Source: Scandinavium sp051650185 (GTDB lineage: Bacteria; Pseudomonadota; Gammaproteobacteria; Enterobacterales; Enterobacteriaceae). Taken from it: 64,000 nt of DNA. A program made the position numbers and the translations under genes. Under the pieces are notes generated by a model, which saw only the letters and a program-made list of their open reading frames with translations, was not told the DNA's origin and made no database searches. Shown here piece by piece: positions 1-7,452 of the stretch. Positions within the stretch are counted from its first letter, which is position 1, and each line of letters opens with the position of its first letter. The stretch lies in assembly GCF_051650185.1 (NCBI RefSeq), contig NZ_JBOFIN010000131.1, positions 1 through 64,000 of the forward strand, read 5' to 3'.

Positions 1-37
1 GTTGCTATGAAGTGTGGTGGTACAGCACGAAAGTGGG

Positions 38-68
38 GGTTATCGACCTGAAGAAAAGGTCGATAACC
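38..68. other. perfect 12-bp inverted repeat (hairpin)
   Basis: Arms GGTTATCGACCT (38-49) and AGGTCGATAACC (57-68) are perfectly complementary around a 7-nt loop. No T-run follows on the plus strand, so it is not a classic intrinsic terminator. It could be the end of a gene lying left of the window or part of a mobile-element end; the sequence does not decide. Confidence 0.55.
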
Positions 69-90
69 ATGGGTAAAGGATGTTAAATAG

Positions 91-136
91 TGTTCACCAT
101 GTCCCCGAACACCTGTCTACCATGTCTCCGGACCGT
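91..136. repeat. imperfect 23-bp tandem repeat, possible IS end remnant
   Basis: Two adjacent 23-bp units (91-113 and 114-136) share the core ACCATGTC followed by CCG; 16 of the first 20 positions match. Short direct repeats of this kind occur in the terminal regions of some insertion sequences (IS21 and IS481 families). No transposase is visible in the window. The assignment to an IS is inference; the repeat itself is seen directly. Confidence 0.4.
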
Positions 137-140
137 ACAG

Positions 141-177
141 TGGGAGAGGGCCGGGGTGAGGGCATCAGCGCGCAGGG
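141..177. repeat. partial boxC-like intergenic repeat
   Basis: The stretch GGGAGAGGGCCGGGGTGAGG followed by GCATCAG is one arm of the boxC-type element found complete elsewhere in this window (for example near 20.8 and 43.15 kb). Only one arm is present. It sits about 75 bp upstream of the yhhX start. Confidence 0.55.
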
Positions 178-252
178 TGCTAAATGCCGGGCGACACCCA
201 ACACAAACTTGCGCTATGGTAGTCGGCAGCAACCTTCAACAAGGACTGAGCC

Positions 253-1290
253 ATGACCCTACACTGTGCATTTATTGGTTTTGGAAAGAGCACCACTCGC
301 TATCACCTTCCTTACGTGCTTAACCGCAAAGACACCTGGCATGTGGCGCATATCTACCGCCGCAGCGCAAAGCCGGAAGAGCAGCATCCTCAGTATCAAC
401 ATATTCATTTCACCAGCGATCTCGACGAAGTGCTGAACGATCCGCAGGTCAAACTGGTGGTGGTGTGTACTCACGCCGACAGCCATTTCGACTATGCGAA
501 GCGCGCGCTGGAAGCGGGTAAAAACGTGCTGGTGGAAAAGCCATTCACCCCGACGCTTGCAGAAGCGAAAACGTTGTTCGAACTCGCCAAAGCCAAAGGG
601 CTGACGGTCATGCCTTATCAGAACCGTCGCTTTGACTCCTGCTTCCTGACAGCGAAAAAAGTGATTGAGAGCGGCAAGCTGGGCGAGATCGTGGAAATCG
701 AAAGCCATTTCGATATGTACCGTCCGGTGGCGGAAACCAAGCCAGGTTTACCGCAGGATGGCGCGTTTTACGGCCTTGGCGTGCATACCATGGACCAGAT
801 TATTTCGCTGTTTGGTCGCCCTGATCATGTGTCGTATGACATTCGCAGCGTGCGCAACCCGGCCAACCCGGACGATACCTTCGAGGCACAGCTCTTCTAC
901 GGCAACCTGAAGGCGATTGTGAAAACCAGCCATCTGGTGAAAATCGACTCGCCGAAGTTTATCGTTCACGGCACCAAAGGGTCTTACTTCAAATATGGCA
1001 TCGATCAGCAGGAAACCAGTCTGAAGGCCAACATCATGCCGGGCGAAGCGGGTTTTGGCGCGGATGACAGTATCGGCCAGCTGGAGTACATGAATGCTGA
1101 AGGCGTTAGCGTACGTGAAGAAGTGAAACCGGAAACGGGTGACTACGGACGCGTTTACGATGCGCTGTATGCCACGTTCACCACCGGTGCGGCGTATTAC
1201 ATCAAGGAATCTGAAGTTCTGACCAATATGGAGATCCTCGAACGGGGCTTCGAACAGGCAGCGCCAGCCACCATAACCCTCGCGAAGTAA
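253..1290 (+). CDS. yhhX: Gfo/Idh/MocA family oxidoreductase YhhX
   Basis: 345 aa, the length of E. coli YhhX and nearly collinear with it. The N-terminal Rossmann fold starts at MTLHCAFIGFGKSTTRYHLP with a GFG nucleotide-binding turn. The family signature EKPFTPT at about residue 96 carries the conserved lysine, and GVHTMDQI at about residue 176 is the second conserved block. The protein is expected to be a cytosolic NAD(P)-dependent dehydrogenase of unknown substrate. The ATG is preceded by AAGGA at a good distance. In E. coli the sRNA ryhB lies on the upstream side of this gene; nothing like it was recognised in bases 1-252. Confidence 0.93.
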   Translation: MTLHCAFIGFGKSTTRYHLPYVLNRKDTWHVAHIYRRSAKPEEQHPQYQHIHFTSDLDEVLNDPQVKLVVVCTHADSHFDYAKRALEAGKNVLVEKPFTPTLAEAKTLFELAKAKGLTVMPYQNRRFDSCFLTAKKVIESGKLGEIVEIESHFDMYRPVAETKPGLPQDGAFYGLGVHTMDQIISLFGRPDHVSYDIRSVRNPANPDDTFEAQLFYGNLKAIVKTSHLVKIDSPKFIVHGTKGSYFKYGIDQQETSLKANIMPGEAGFGADDSIGQLEYMNAEGVSVREEVKPETGDYGRVYDALYATFTTGAAYYIKESEVLTNMEILERGFEQAAPATITLAK

Positions 1291-1299
1291 GCGGATTTG

Positions 1300-1346
1300 G
1301 CTCCTCTGTACTTGTTCATAAATTTTGAACAGAGGAGTCAATTTTC
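1300..1346 (+). terminator. hairpin after yhhX
   Basis: CTCCTCTG (1301-1308) pairs with CAGAGGAG (1330-1337) and TCAATTTT follows. This is a reasonable intrinsic terminator for yhhX, though the loop is long. Confidence 0.5.
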
Positions 1347-1413
1347 ACCCACTATCATCCTGAACGGTTCGGGTCCACACTAAGTCCATCGAAACGAACA
1401 CGGGGTGAACATC

Positions 1414-2109
1414 ATGATCTACTTACGCAAAGCAAACGAACGCGGCCACGCTAATCACGGCTGGCTGGACTCCTGGCACACCTTCTCATTCGCCAACTAT
1501 TACGACGCGAACTTCATGGGCTTCTCGGCTCTGCGCGTGATTAACGATGACGTGATTGATGCCGGACAGGGCTTCGGTACTCACCCGCACAAAGACATGG
1601 AAATTCTGACCTATGTGCTGGAAGGCGCCGTTGAGCACCAGGACAGCATGGGCAACAAAGAGCAGGTGCCAGCGGGTGAATTCCAGATTATGAGTGCCGG
1701 TACCGGTATTCGTCACTCGGAGTACAACCCGAGCAAAACCGAGAAACTTCACCTGTATCAAATCTGGATCATTCCAGAAGAAACCGGCATCACGCCTCGC
1801 TATGAACAGCGTCGCTTTGATGCCGCTCAGGGCAAACAGCTGGTACTGTCGCCGGATGCGCGTGATGGTTCGCTGAAAGTCTATCAGGACATGGAGCTGT
1901 ACCGCTGGGCGCTGGCAAAAGGCGAACAGTCTGTGCATCAGATTGCTGCTGACCGTCGCGTGTGGATTCAGGTGGTGAAAGGCGAAGTCTCTATCAACGG
2001 CACCAAAGCCACTACGGCCGATGGCCTGGCGATTTGGGATGAACAGGCGCTGTCCGTTCATGCCGACAGCGAAGCGGAAATTCTGCTGTTTGACCTGCCA
2101 CCGGTATGA
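1414..2109 (+). CDS. yhhW: pirin-family quercetin 2,3-dioxygenase YhhW
   Basis: 231 aa from the ATG at 1414, the E. coli length. A GTG lies three codons earlier at 1405, but the GGGGTGA just upstream serves as ribosome site for 1414. This is a cupin/pirin fold: GTHPHKDMEIL (His57, His59) and GTGIRHSEYNP (His101, Glu103) supply the four metal ligands known for YhhW. The E. coli protein has quercetinase activity in vitro, and its physiological substrate is unknown. It lies between yhhX and gntR, as in E. coli. Confidence 0.95.
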   Translation: MIYLRKANERGHANHGWLDSWHTFSFANYYDANFMGFSALRVINDDVIDAGQGFGTHPHKDMEILTYVLEGAVEHQDSMGNKEQVPAGEFQIMSAGTGIRHSEYNPSKTEKLHLYQIWIIPEETGITPRYEQRRFDAAQGKQLVLSPDARDGSLKVYQDMELYRWALAKGEQSVHQIAADRRVWIQVVKGEVSINGTKATTADGLAIWDEQALSVHADSEAEILLFDLPPV

Positions 2110-2129
2110 TCCTGATTAAATAAATCGCG

Positions 2130-2156
2130 GAACCTTCCCACTTACCGGGAAGGTTC
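2130..2156 (+). terminator. terminator-like hairpin after yhhW
   Basis: GAACCTTCCC (2130-2139) pairs perfectly with GGGAAGGTTC (2147-2156) around a 7-nt loop. The downstream tail TGTCACG is poor in T, so termination may be partial. It separates yhhW from gntR. Confidence 0.55.
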
Positions 2157-2211
2157 TGTCACGTCCATGGTAAACTGGTGAAATGTCTCCCCCTTTATCA
2201 CTCTCTGGACG

Positions 2212-3207
2212 ATGAAAAAGAAAAGACCCGTACTTCAGGATGTGGCCGATCGCGTCGGTGTGACCAAAATGACGGTCAGCCGTTTTTTGCGTAACCCGGA
2301 ACAGGTTTCCGTGGCGCTACGTGGCAAGATTGCCGCGGCCCTTGATGAACTGGGTTATATTCCCAATCGCGCCCCCGATATTCTCTCCAATTCCACCAGT
2401 CGCGCGATTGGCGTACTTCTCCCGTCCTTAACCAACCAGGTTTTCGCTGAAGTGCTTAAGGGTATTGAAAGCGTGACCGACGCTTACGGCTATCAGGCAA
2501 TGCTCGCTCACTACGGTTATAAACCGGAGATGGAAGAAGAGCGTCTGGAGTCGATGCTCTCCTGGAATATCGACGGCCTGATCCTTTCCGAACGCACGCA
2601 CACTGCGCGTACCCGCAAGATGATTGAAGTCTCGGGCATTCCGGTGGTGGAGTTGATGGACAGCCAGACGCCGTGCATCGATATCGCCGTGGGCTTTGAT
2701 AACTTCGAAGCCGCCCGCCAGATGACCGCCACCATTATTTCGCGTGGTCACCAGCACATCGCCTATCTCGGCGCACGCCTTGATGAGCGTACCATCATCA
2801 AACAGAAAGGTTACGAGCAGGCGATGCGTGATGCGGGCCTAACGCCTTACAGCATGATGGTTGAACAATCCTCGTCCTACTCTTCCGGCATTGAACTGAT
2901 GCGCCAGGCGCGCCGCGAATATCCGCAGCTTGATGGCATTTTCTGTACCAACGATGACCTTGCGGTCGGTGCGGCGTTTGAGTGCCAGCGTCTGGGTTTA
3001 AAAATTCCGGATGATATGGCGATTGCCGGTTTCCACGGCCATGACATCGGCCAGGTCATGGAGCCCCGTCTGGCGAGCGTGCTCACCCCGCGTGAACGCA
3101 TGGGCCGAATTGGCGCCGAGCGCCTGCTGGCGCGCATTCGTGGTGAAATAGTTACGCCGAAAATGTTAGATTTAGGTTTCACTTTGTCACCGGGCGGATC
3201 AATCTAG
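2212..3207 (+). CDS. gntR: gluconate operon repressor GntR (LacI family)
   Basis: 331 aa, same length and start (MKKKRPVLQDVADRVGVTKM) as E. coli GntR. An N-terminal LacI-type helix-turn-helix (VADRVGVTKMTVSRFLRN, residues 8-25) is followed by a periplasmic-binding-protein-like effector domain. Family knowledge: it represses gntKU and gntT, and gluconate releases it. Its expected operators are found 80 bp downstream, in front of gntK. It appears to be transcribed from its own promoter, since hairpins separate it from yhhW. Confidence 0.96.
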   Translation: MKKKRPVLQDVADRVGVTKMTVSRFLRNPEQVSVALRGKIAAALDELGYIPNRAPDILSNSTSRAIGVLLPSLTNQVFAEVLKGIESVTDAYGYQAMLAHYGYKPEMEEERLESMLSWNIDGLILSERTHTARTRKMIEVSGIPVVELMDSQTPCIDIAVGFDNFEAARQMTATIISRGHQHIAYLGARLDERTIIKQKGYEQAMRDAGLTPYSMMVEQSSSYSSGIELMRQARREYPQLDGIFCTNDDLAVGAAFECQRLGLKIPDDMAIAGFHGHDIGQVMEPRLASVLTPRERMGRIGAERLLARIRGEIVTPKMLDLGFTLSPGGSI

Positions 3208-3216
3208 TCCGACAAG

Positions 3217-3232
3217 TTTGAAGTAGATCACA
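3217..3232 (+). promoter_or_regulatory. predicted CRP site upstream of gntKU
   Basis: TTTGAAGTAGATCACA matches the CRP pattern TGTGA-N6-TCACA with a perfect right half and one mismatch in the left half. The gntKU operon of E. coli is catabolite controlled. Its position, about 55 bp upstream of the GntR operators, fits activation. Prediction only. Confidence 0.55.
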
Positions 3233-3287
3233 CAACACAGTTTATCGTCCCACCGGTTATTGCTTATCCAGGGGCTCAGCAGGACAA

Positions 3288-3314
3288 TGTTACCGATAAC
3301 AGTTACCCGTAACA
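3288..3314 (+). promoter_or_regulatory. tandem GntR operators in front of gntK
   Basis: Two abutting palindromes, TGTTACCGATAACA (3288-3301) and GTTACCCGTAACA (3302-3314), match the known GntR operator ATGTTACCGATAACAT. They end just before the gntK ribosome site GAGGAG at 3321. Confidence 0.85.
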
Positions 3315-3333
3315 AACTCTGAGGAGCAACGCG

Positions 3334-3864
3334 TTGAGCACGACTAACCATGATCACCATGTCCACGTTCTGATGGGCGTTTCTGGCAGTGGCAAATCCG
3401 CCGTTGCCAGCGAAGTGGCGTATCGGCTGCATGCCGCGTTTCTTGACGGCGACTTCCTCCATCCGCGCAGCAACATTGTCAAAATGTCTTCCGGCGAACC
3501 GCTGAATGACGACGACCGTAAACCGTGGCTCCAGGCGCTGAACGACGCGGCCTTCGCCATGCAGCGCACTAACAAAGTGTCGCTGATCGTCTGTTCTGCC
3601 CTGAAAAAAAGCTATCGCGACCTGCTGCGTGAAGGCAACCCGAACCTCTCTTTCATCTATATGAAAGGCGACTTTGAGGTGATTGAAAACCGCCTGAAGG
3701 CGCGCAAAGGCCACTTCTTCAAAACCCAAATGCTGGTCACCCAGTTCGAAACCCTGGAAGAGCCGGGCGCGAATGAGCCTGACGTTCTGGTGGTCGATAT
3801 CGATCAGCCGCTGGACGGCGTTGTCGCCAGCACCATTGAGTTAATCAACAAAGGCAGTAAGTAG
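3334..3864 (+). CDS. gntK: gluconokinase GntK (thermoresistant)
   Basis: 176 aa. ATP-dependent phosphorylation of D-gluconate to 6-phosphogluconate, feeding the Entner-Doudoroff and pentose phosphate routes. The P-loop GVSGSGKSAVA lies at residues 15-25, and the segment DGDFLHPRSN that follows is typical of the gluconokinase family. The start is TTG: GAGGAG at 3321-3326 is correctly spaced, and the protein then begins MSTTNHDHH as in E. coli. The stop overlaps the first base of the gntU start (TAGTG), implying translational coupling. Confidence 0.95.
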   Translation: MSTTNHDHHVHVLMGVSGSGKSAVASEVAYRLHAAFLDGDFLHPRSNIVKMSSGEPLNDDDRKPWLQALNDAAFAMQRTNKVSLIVCSALKKSYRDLLREGNPNLSFIYMKGDFEVIENRLKARKGHFFKTQMLVTQFETLEEPGANEPDVLVVDIDQPLDGVVASTIELINKGSK

Positions 3865-5204
3865 TGAGTACTTTAACGCTTGTTTTGACGGCAGTCGGCT
3901 CCGTATTGCTGCTGCTGTTTTTAGTCATGAAGGCACGTATGCACGCCTTCGTGGCTTTGATGGTGGTGTCGATTGGTGCAGGGCTGTTCTCCGGTATGCC
4001 GCTCGATAAGATTGCGGCAACCATGGAAAAAGGGATGGGTGGCACGCTGGGCTTCCTGGCAATTGTGGTCGCACTTGGCGCGATGTTCGGCAAAATTCTG
4101 CATGAAACCGGCGCGGTCGATCAGATTGCCGTGAAGATGCTGAAGTCCTTCGGCCACAGCCGCGCGCATTACGCAATCGGCCTCGCAGGGCTGATTTGTG
4201 CGCTGCCGCTGTTCTTCGAAGTGGCGATTGTGCTGCTGATTAGCGTCGCTTTCTCCATGGCACGTCACACCGGAACGAACCTGGTGAAACTGGTTATTCC
4301 TTTGTTTGCGGGCGTTGCAGCCGCAGCGGCGTTTCTGCTGCCAGGGCCTGCGCCGATGCTGCTGGCTTCGCAAATGCACGCCGACTTTGGCTGGATGATC
4401 CTGATTGGCCTGTGCGCAGCCATTCCGGGGATGATCATCGCCGGGCCGCTGTGGGGGAATTTCATCAGCCGCTACGTTGAACTGCACATTCCTGACGACG
4501 TCACCGAGCCGCACCTGGGCGAGGGCAAAATGCCGTCCTTCGGTTTCAGCCTGTCGCTGATCCTGCTGCCGCTGGTGCTGGTGGGTCTGAAAACTATCGC
4601 CGCACGTTTTGTGGCGCAGGGGTCTCCGGCTTACGAATGGTTTGAGTTTATCGGTCACCCGTTCACTGCGATTCTGGTGGCGTGTCTGGTGGCGATTTAC
4701 GGCCTGGCAGTGCGCCAGGGCATGCCGAAAGACCGTGTGATGGAAATCTGCGGCGCGGCACTGCAACCGGCGGGGATTATTCTGCTGGTGATCGGTGCGG
4801 GTGGCGTGTTCAAACAAGTGCTGGTGGATTCCGGCGTTGGCCCAGCATTGGGTGAAGCGCTGACCGGCATGGGCCTGCCAATCGCGATTACCTGCTTTGT
4901 TCTGGCGGCAGCGGTGCGCATCATTCAGGGTTCTGCAACGGTAGCCTGTCTGACAGCCGTAGGTTTGGTGATGCCCGTTATTGAACAGCTGCATTACAGC
5001 GGCGCACAGATGGCAGCTTTGTCGATTTGTATCGCGGGCGGGTCTATCGTGGTCAGCCACGTTAACGACGCCGGTTTCTGGCTGTTCGGTAAGTTTACCG
5101 GCGCCACAGAAGCGCAAACCCTGAAAACCTGGACGCTGATGGAAACCATTCTGGGGACCGTGGGCGCGATAGTTGGGATGATTGCGTTTTCGCTGTTGAG
5201 CTAA
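3864..5204 (+). CDS. gntU: low-affinity gluconate permease GntU
   Basis: 446 aa, GntP family of H+/gluconate symporters, inner membrane. About a dozen hydrophobic segments run through the whole protein, for example LTLVLTAVGSVLLLLFLVM at the N terminus. Start is GTG at 3864, overlapping the gntK stop. In E. coli GntU is intact but poorly expressed alone; here no frameshift or truncation is seen. It forms an operon with gntK under GntR. Confidence 0.95.
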   Translation: MSTLTLVLTAVGSVLLLLFLVMKARMHAFVALMVVSIGAGLFSGMPLDKIAATMEKGMGGTLGFLAIVVALGAMFGKILHETGAVDQIAVKMLKSFGHSRAHYAIGLAGLICALPLFFEVAIVLLISVAFSMARHTGTNLVKLVIPLFAGVAAAAAFLLPGPAPMLLASQMHADFGWMILIGLCAAIPGMIIAGPLWGNFISRYVELHIPDDVTEPHLGEGKMPSFGFSLSLILLPLVLVGLKTIAARFVAQGSPAYEWFEFIGHPFTAILVACLVAIYGLAVRQGMPKDRVMEICGAALQPAGIILLVIGAGGVFKQVLVDSGVGPALGEALTGMGLPIAITCFVLAAAVRIIQGSATVACLTAVGLVMPVIEQLHYSGAQMAALSICIAGGSIVVSHVNDAGFWLFGKFTGATEAQTLKTWTLMETILGTVGAIVGMIAFSLLS

Positions 5205-5210
5205 GTGCTA

Positions 5211-5295
5211 TCCCCTCTCCCTAACCCTCTCCCAAAGGGAGAGGGGACCGATCGGCGGGCGCTGTGGCTTTCTCCCTCTCCCTGAGGGAGAGGGT
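5211..5295. repeat. boxC-like repeats between gntU and yhgN
   Basis: Two copies of the CCCTCTCCC...GGGAGAGGG inverted repeat (5212-5247 and 5271-5295) fill the gap between the convergent genes gntU and yhgN. Each can fold into a strong stem and may end transcription from both sides. Confidence 0.75.
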
Positions 5296-5305
5296 TATCT
5301 CAAAA

Positions 5306-5899
5306 CTATCCCTTCATCCACACCCGAATACCATCCAGGAACATCTGGGTGGCGAGCATCACCAGAATCAACCCCATCAGGCGTTCCAGCGCATTCACCC
5401 CTTTCTCCCCGAGCAGGCGTAAAAACAGCCCTGACTGCAGCAAAATCACGAAGGTTCCTCCCCAGGCGAGCATCAGCGCAATAATCAAATGCCCCATCTG
5501 ATTTGGATACTGATGCGACAACAACATCAGCGTCGCCAATAATGACGGCCCGGCAACCAGCGGGATCGCCAGCGGCACAATAAACGGCTCTTCACCGACC
5601 GGTAAACCGCTGCTGCTGCCTTCGGCGCTCGGGAAAATCATCTTAATGGCAATCAGGAATAAAATGATGCCCCCGGAGATAGAAACGGTCTCCGTGCTCA
5701 GGTTGAGGAACGCCAAAATTTTCTCTCCGGCGAAGAGAAAAATGAGCATTATCAGCAGTGCGATAAACAGCTCACGTATCATGATCGCCCTGCGGCGCTT
5801 GGGTTCCGTGTGTTTTAACACCGACATGAAAATCGGTAAATTTCCCAATGGATCCATAATCAGGATCAATAAAACCGCAGCAGAAAGGATTTCGCTCAT
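5306..5899 (-). CDS. yhgN: MarC-family inner membrane protein YhgN
   Basis: 197 aa, six predicted membrane segments, matching the size of E. coli YhgN. The family (MarC/UPF0056) has no settled function: a role in multiple antibiotic resistance proposed for MarC was not upheld, and transport is only suspected. Conserved features seen are MDPLGNLPIF near residue 16 and GGIILFLIAIKM near residue 76. It lies on the minus strand, divergent from asd, as in E. coli. Confidence 0.9.
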   Translation of the reverse strand: MSEILSAAVLLILIMDPLGNLPIFMSVLKHTEPKRRRAIMIRELFIALLIMLIFLFAGEKILAFLNLSTETVSISGGIILFLIAIKMIFPSAEGSSSGLPVGEEPFIVPLAIPLVAGPSLLATLMLLSHQYPNQMGHLIIALMLAWGGTFVILLQSGLFLRLLGEKGVNALERLMGLILVMLATQMFLDGIRVWMKG

Positions 5900-5997
5900 T
5901 ACGTTGTTCCCTGATAATTGCCCCTCAAGCTCTGCACAGACGCAGAGGGTAAATAAGTTGCTTTACTGAGCGATGACGAATCATTGAATTTTTTCAC

Positions 5998-6025
5998 TTG
6001 CGACTTTGGCTGCATTTTGTAATGT
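5998..6025 (+). promoter_or_regulatory. candidate asd promoter
   Basis: TTGCGA (5998-6003), a 16-bp spacer and TAATGT (6020-6025) make a plausible sigma-70 promoter about 70 bp before the asd start. Prediction from pattern only. Confidence 0.35.
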
Positions 6026-6097
6026 GAGGGATGTCCCGGCTTCAAGGTTGAAAACCGGCTCAGCACAACAGCACACACCTCTGCAGGAAAACACGCT

Positions 6098-7204
6098 ATG
6101 AAAAATGTTGGTTTTATCGGCTGGCGCGGTATGGTCGGCTCTGTACTCATGCAACGCATGGTAGAAGAGCGCGATTTTGACGCCATTCGCCCCGTTTTCT
6201 TCTCCACCTCTCAGCTTGGTCAGGCTGCGCCTGCGTTTGGCACCCATAGCGGTGGCACGCTTCAGGATGCCTTTGATCTTGAGGCGTTGAAGGCTCTCGA
6301 CATTATTGTCACCTGTCAGGGCGGCGATTATACCAACGAAATCTATCCAAAGCTGCGTGAAAGCGGCTGGCAGGGTTACTGGATTGACGCGGCCTCTTCG
6401 CTGCGCATGAAAGATGATGCGATCATTATTCTGGACCCGGTGAATCAGGATGTCATCACCGCGGGTCTTAACAACGGCATTAAAACGTTTGTGGGCGGTA
6501 ACTGTACCGTCAGCCTGATGCTGATGTCGCTTGGCGGCCTGTTCGCTAACGATCTCGTTGAGTGGGTCTCTGTGGCGACCTATCAGGCAGCCTCCGGCGG
6601 CGGTGCGCGCCATATGCGTGAACTGCTAAGCCAGATGGGTGGCCTGCACAACTACGTGGCGGACGAGCTGGCGAATCCGGCTTCCGCCATTCTCGATATC
6701 GAACGCAAAGTGACTCAGCTGACTCGTAGCGGCGACCTGCCGGTCGACAACTTCGGCGTACCGCTGGCGGGCAGTCTGATCCCGTGGATCGACAAGCAGC
6801 TCGATAACGGCCAGAGCCGTGAAGAGTGGAAAGGCCAGGCGGAGACCAACAAAATTCTCGCCACTCAGAACGTTATTCCGGTGGATGGCCTCTGCGTGCG
6901 TATCGGTGCCCTGCGCTGCCACAGCCAGGCCTTCACCATCAAACTGAAGAAAGACGTGTCGATCCCGACCGTGGAAGAGCTGCTGGCGGCACACAACCCG
7001 TGGGCAAAAGTGGTGCCAAACGACAGGGATATCACCGTGCGTGAGCTGACCCCTGCGGCGGTGACCGGCACGTTGAGCACGCCAGTCGGGCGTTTGCGTA
7101 AACTGAATATGGGGCCGGAGTATCTCTCCGCGTTTACCGTTGGCGATCAGCTCCTCTGGGGCGCCGCCGAGCCGCTACGTCGCATATTGCGACAACTAGC
7201 GTAA
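6098..7204 (+). CDS. asd: aspartate-semialdehyde dehydrogenase Asd
   Basis: 368 aa (E. coli 367). NADPH-dependent reduction of aspartyl phosphate to aspartate semialdehyde, the branch point for lysine, diaminopimelate, methionine and threonine. The N-terminal GWRGMVGS is the nucleotide-binding turn. The catalytic cysteine lies in GGNCTVSLM at about residue 136, and the acid/base histidine in RCHSQAFT at about residue 275. It is followed by a strong terminator, so it is monocistronic. Confidence 0.97.
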   Translation: MKNVGFIGWRGMVGSVLMQRMVEERDFDAIRPVFFSTSQLGQAAPAFGTHSGGTLQDAFDLEALKALDIIVTCQGGDYTNEIYPKLRESGWQGYWIDAASSLRMKDDAIIILDPVNQDVITAGLNNGIKTFVGGNCTVSLMLMSLGGLFANDLVEWVSVATYQAASGGGARHMRELLSQMGGLHNYVADELANPASAILDIERKVTQLTRSGDLPVDNFGVPLAGSLIPWIDKQLDNGQSREEWKGQAETNKILATQNVIPVDGLCVRIGALRCHSQAFTIKLKKDVSIPTVEELLAAHNPWAKVVPNDRDITVRELTPAAVTGTLSTPVGRLRKLNMGPEYLSAFTVGDQLLWGAAEPLRRILRQLA

Positions 7205-7211
7205 CAAAATG

Positions 7212-7241
7212 AAAAAAGGGGTGCTGAGTCACCCCTTTTTT
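7212..7241 (+). terminator. intrinsic terminator of asd
   Basis: GGGGTG (7218-7223) pairs with CACCCC (7230-7235), flanked by A6 on the left and T6 on the right. This is a textbook rho-independent terminator that may work in both directions. Confidence 0.92.
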
Positions 7242-7342
7242 ACGCCTGTCACTTTATACGTAGAACAAGGAATAAACACGTATGCAGCAATTTTACCGGG
7301 AGTCAGATAAAGCCTTGGCTATGCTTTAAGGGAGAGGTTTTT

Positions 7343-7395
7343 CCTGAAGGTGGGATGGCGCAAAAAGGAAGCTCAATTTTGCCGCGCCATTCAGG
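7343..7395 (+). other. hairpin-forming leader upstream of glgB
   Basis: ATGGCGC (7355-7361) pairs with GCGCCAT (7384-7390), and the flanking CCTGAA (7343-7348) and TTCAGG (7390-7395) can extend the stem with a bulge. No T-run follows. The remaining bases between the asd terminator and glgB hold no open frame that I can support. Confidence 0.4.
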
Positions 7396-7436
7396 TCAAA
7401 AAAAGTCGCTACCCAGAACAGACACAGCGACACTTA

Positions 7437-7446
7437 CAACAGGATG
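7437..7446 (+). promoter_or_regulatory. CsrA-like site overlapping the glgB ribosome site
   Basis: The bases CAACAGGATG closely resemble the CsrA motif ACARGGAUG and contain the AGGA that decides the glgB start at 7453. CsrA is known to repress glycogen synthesis genes in E. coli. The site is inferred from the motif alone. Confidence 0.4.
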
Positions 7447-7452
7447 AATAGC

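Noticed and set aside
3921..5117. 398-codon open frame antisense to gntU
   Set aside because: The translation is rich in His, Gln and Arg, the usual antisense picture of a hydrophobic membrane gene; not a real protein.
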